A DNA stretch of 8,606 nucleotides, taken from assembly GCA_934426285.1 (NCBI GenBank), contig CAKRYE010000071.1, positions 1-8,606 on the forward strand, read 5' to 3'. This document shows, one piece after another, positions 6,224 to 8,606 of this stretch. This DNA is from an uncultured Blautia sp. (GTDB taxonomy: Bacteria; Bacillota; Clostridia; Lachnospirales; Lachnospiraceae). Below the pieces are notes generated by a model. The model did no database searches. It worked only from the letters and a program-made list of their open reading frames with translations, and was not told the DNA's origin. Made by a program: the position numbers and the translations under genes. Positions within the stretch are counted from its first letter, which is position 1; each line of letters begins with the position of its first letter.

Positions 6224-6299
6224 GTATCAGTAAATCGTTACAAATACACTGCACTTTTACTGCTAAATAACAATGCATTTTTGTTATTATTAATAACAG
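6224..6299 (+). repeat. copy B of the 76-78 bp upstream element shared with 2226-2303
   Basis: This lies 15 bases after the LysR-type stop codon and ends 28 bases before the AraC/GH39 start. It keeps the outer blocks of copy A (GTATCA, GTTACAA, TTTTACTG, ACAATGCA, TTTTTG, TAACAG) at about 80% identity. The hairpin left arm has diverged here, so the long perfect stem of copy A is not preserved. The conserved part is therefore more likely a protein-binding or promoter sequence than an RNA structure. No consensus -35/-10 pair is obvious within it. Confidence 0.75.
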
Positions 6300-6327
6300 A
6301 TAATTAAAGAAACAGGAGACCGGAAAA

Positions 6328-8606
6328 ATGACTAATGAAATCCGATTTGAGGTAGACTGCGAAGCGGAAGTTACTGATTTTCACAGTGAAATGGAAATTT
6401 TATATGTATTGTCCGGAAGAACGGCAGTTATGGTAAATGGAACGAACTTTGTACTGCAGTCGGAAGATTTTATAGTATTTAATCCCTGGGAACATCACGC
6501 ATTGTACCGCGAAAATGGTTCACACACATTATCTTTATACATTTTATCTTCGTATATTTCAGATAATAGGATTGGGCAACTACGTTGCTGCAGTCATATT
6601 GATAAAGAACATCAGGAATATCTTGGACTGATACGTTCCAAACTGGCGCTTCTTTTTAAAGCATATAATGCTCTTGATGAAAACAGAATGTATATTCTAA
6701 GCCAGTTATTCGGCCTTCTCGCAATACTAAAACAGGAATTTGAATCCAATAACGAAACAGAAATAAATTTTTCCAAGGAAAAAGATAATATTAGAAAAGC
6801 ATTTCAATATATTGAAACACATTACAAGGAAAAACTTTCCCTTCAGGAAGTTGCAGATCATGTGTATTTGTCCAGAAGCTATCTGTCCAAAGAATTTCAG
6901 AAAAGTGCAGGCGTTTCTTTTGCCGATCATCTCCGCACACTTAGATTAAATGAAGCAATGAAACTTTTGCGAAATTCGGAAAAATCCATTAATGAAATTG
7001 CTTTGGAAAGTGGTTTTTCAAATATCAATACTTTTATTTCCAACTTTCACGAAGTATATGGATGTACTCCTGGTGTCTGGCGCAGACAGAAACTGGAAAC
7101 AGCCAGCGCAGACACACAAGACATGAATCCCGGCCTGTCCTATATGGGACTTTTACGCCATGCTCCTTATGAGGAAGTTCATCAGCCATTAAATAAAAAA
7201 ATAAGAAACACCATTCGTATGCATATAGAATTAAAAAGAAATCTGGGAGAATTTCATTCCTGTCACAGAGATGTTATCAGTATCGGATGGGCGGAAAGCC
7301 TTTTAAACGAAAATGTACGAAATACTATACGAAGAGCCAAAAAAGAAATAGGATTTCACTATATGTATTTTCATGGATTGCTGGATGATTCTCTTGAAGT
7401 ATATCATGAAAATACCAAAGGTAATATTTGGCTGTCTTTTACCTACGTAGATATGATACTTGATTTTCTTGTATCTGTTGGTGTTCTCCCCTGGATCGAA
7501 CTGGGATTTACACCGGCGCGTCTGGCAGAAAAAGATCAGCGATTTGGAGATTCTGTAATCCTGCTTCCACAAAATCTCAGCAAATGGCAGAATTTTATCC
7601 AGAAAGTAATAGAACATTTTACAGAACGCTATGGTGAAGAGGAAGTAAAAAAATGGAGATTCAGTCCTACCGCCATCTTATATGCTTCTTACGGAGTTTT
7701 TTCAGTAGATAAATATTTTGAATATTATTTTGCAACATGTAAAGGAATACAACAAATCCTGCCTACAGCTAAAATATACGGCTGTACTTTTGATACGGGA
7801 TTTCTGGCAATAGACGGAGACGATATTATCGTTCGTTTTCTTGATTTTTGCAGAAAAAATAATTGTATTCCTGATGGATTTACAATCCAGAACATGGGAT
7901 GTGACTATCTCCAAATGCCAAGAAGCGAAATTGAAAGAAGAATATCCGCAAGAGGAGAACTGAAACTTGGAGAGCCCGCACCTGTTAGTCAAAATAAAGA
8001 TATTTTACAAAAAGAAATTTTAACCATAAAACAGATTTTAGATACAAACGATATGAAAAACTGTCCAATATATGTAACTGCCTGGAATTCCACTTTATGG
8101 CAGGCTGATCTTGGAAATGATACTTGTCATAAATCTGCTTATATCTTCAAAAGTTTTCTTGAAACTTCTTCCATAGTCAATGGACTGGCATATTGTCATC
8201 TGACAGACAATACAGAACGCAAGATCGTAAATTCTAATGTATTTCATGGTGGAGGAGGTCTCACGACTTACAGGGGACTCGCAAAAGCCGCATATTTTGC
8301 CTATGAATTACTGAAATACATGGATGGAATTATTATTGCACAGGGAGAAGGCTATTTACTAACCCGTTCAAAAAATGGAAAGAAAATACAGATAGGTCTC
8401 TATAATTACTGCCACATTAATCCGGAAACACACATTAATCATGAACTGACCGAAAATGAGCAATGTAATATTGATCGCTATTATGGTTTTGAAGACAAGG
8501 GAGTCATGATATCTCATTTTTATCTGAGAGGAATGCAGGAAGGAACGTACAGCAAGACTATTTACAGCATTAATCGAGATCATGGAAGCAGTTACGACAG
8601 GTGGAT
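6328..8606 (+). CDS. AraC-type regulator fused to a catalytically degenerate GH39-like domain (3' end cut by window)
   Basis: Open from ATG 6328 to the window edge (759 codons, no stop), with AGGAGA (6314-6319) 8 bases upstream. Residues about 17-60 are a cupin (DFHSEMEILYVLSG, then NPWEHHALY). Residues about 152-255 are an AraC double HTH (LSLQEVADHVYLSRSYLSKEF; SINEIALESGFSNINTFISNF; YGCTPGVWRRQ). From about 292 onward it matches glycoside hydrolase family 39 (beta-xylosidase/iduronidase type): GFHYMYFHGLLDD (342-354), VLPWIELGFTP (386-396), HFTERYGEEEVKKWRF (430-445), FHGGGGLTTYRG (639-650) and IGLYNYCH. Active members carry WxFExWNEPN with the acid/base Glu and TEWN with the nucleophile. 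Here these read WRFSPTAILY (443-452, Ile450) and TAWN (584-587, Ala585), so hydrolysis is not expected. I infer a cytoplasmic regulator whose pseudo-glycosidase binds a sugar ligand. Comparable AraC/GH39 fusions are known from Firmicutes, usually annotated as xylosidases. The base composition is more AT-rich than in the oxidoreductase gene. Confidence 0.88.
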   Translation, partial: MTNEIRFEVDCEAEVTDFHSEMEILYVLSGRTAVMVNGTNFVLQSEDFIVFNPWEHHALYRENGSHTLSLYILSSYISDNRIGQLRCCSHIDKEHQEYLGLIRSKLALLFKAYNALDENRMYILSQLFGLLAILKQEFESNNETEINFSKEKDNIRKAFQYIETHYKEKLSLQEVADHVYLSRSYLSKEFQKSAGVSFADHLRTLRLNEAMKLLRNSEKSINEIALESGFSNINTFISNFHEVYGCTPGVWRRQKLETASADTQDMNPGLSYMGLLRHAPYEEVHQPLNKKIRNTIRMHIELKRNLGEFHSCHRDVISIGWAESLLNENVRNTIRRAKKEIGFHYMYFHGLLDDSLEVYHENTKGNIWLSFTYVDMILDFLVSVGVLPWIELGFTPARLAEKDQRFGDSVILLPQNLSKWQNFIQKVIEHFTERYGEEEVKKWRFSPTAILYASYGVFSVDKYFEYYFATCKGIQQILPTAKIYGCTFDTGFLAIDGDDIIVRFLDFCRKNNCIPDGFTIQNMGCDYLQMPRSEIERRISARGELKLGEPAPVSQNKDILQKEILTIKQILDTNDMKNCPIYVTAWNSTLWQADLGNDTCHKSAYIFKSFLETSSIVNGLAYCHLTDNTERKIVNSNVFHGGGGLTTYRGLAKAAYFAYELLKYMDGIIIAQGEGYLLTRSKNGKKIQIGLYNYCHINPETHINHELTENEQCNIDRYYGFEDKGVMISHFYLRGMQEGTYSKTIYSINRDHGSSYDRW

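Noticed and set aside
2226..6299. Interpreting the two shared upstream elements as insertion-sequence ends or a CRISPR-like repeat pair
   Set aside because: There are only two diverged copies about 4 kb apart in direct orientation, with no transposase, no target duplications and no spacer-repeat periodicity. Each lies upstream of a gene, which fits regulation better.
6328..8606. Annotating the last gene as an active GH39 xylan 1,4-beta-xylosidase
   Set aside because: The barrel is GH39-like, but both catalytic Glu positions are substituted (Ile450, Ala585) and the N-terminal half is a cupin/AraC regulator.

Overview
The window looks like a chromosomal segment of a low-to-mid-GC Gram-positive anaerobe, most likely a gut clostridium of the Lachnospiraceae type. 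This is inferred from strong AGGAG-type ribosome binding sites, AT-rich promoters, intrinsic terminators, a clostridial-style [4Fe-4S] flavin enoate-reductase-like enzyme, a YczE-like membrane protein and a large AraC/GH39 fusion. No species can be named from the sequence alone.

Layout. Positions 101-1150 (+) encode an AraC-family regulator with an N-terminal cupin. It converges on a DMT/EamA transporter at 1167-2042 (-). A 300-bp divergent intergenic region rich in inverted repeats separates that transporter from a 648-residue old-yellow-enzyme-type NADH:flavin oxidoreductase with an iron-sulfur motif at 2400-4346 (+), which ends in a clear intrinsic terminator (4430-4469). A YczE-like membrane protein (4554-5243, +) and a LysR-family regulator (5330-6208, +) follow, each with a plausible promoter. 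The last gene starts at 6328 (+) and runs off the window after 759 codons. It is a cupin + AraC-type DNA-binding domain + GH39-like (beta-xylosidase-type) fusion.

The two strongest observations concern that last gene. First, both glutamates that GH39 enzymes need for catalysis are replaced (Ile450 where the acid/base of the WNEP motif should be, Ala585 where the nucleophile of the TEW motif should be), although the fold-diagnostic segments around them are well kept. This suggests a dead glycosidase retained as a sugar-sensing module on a transcription factor. Second, a 76-78 bp sequence about 80% identical is present just upstream of both this gene (6224-6299) and the flavin oxidoreductase gene (2226-2303). 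That suggests shared control, although which regulator acts there cannot be decided from the sequence.

Taken together, the region is regulator-dense: two AraC-type proteins and one LysR-type protein surround a single redox enzyme and two integral membrane proteins. A working model is inducible uptake or export and reduction of a small unsaturated or plant-derived molecule (perhaps liberated from a glycoside). The substrate is not determinable here, and this model is inference only.
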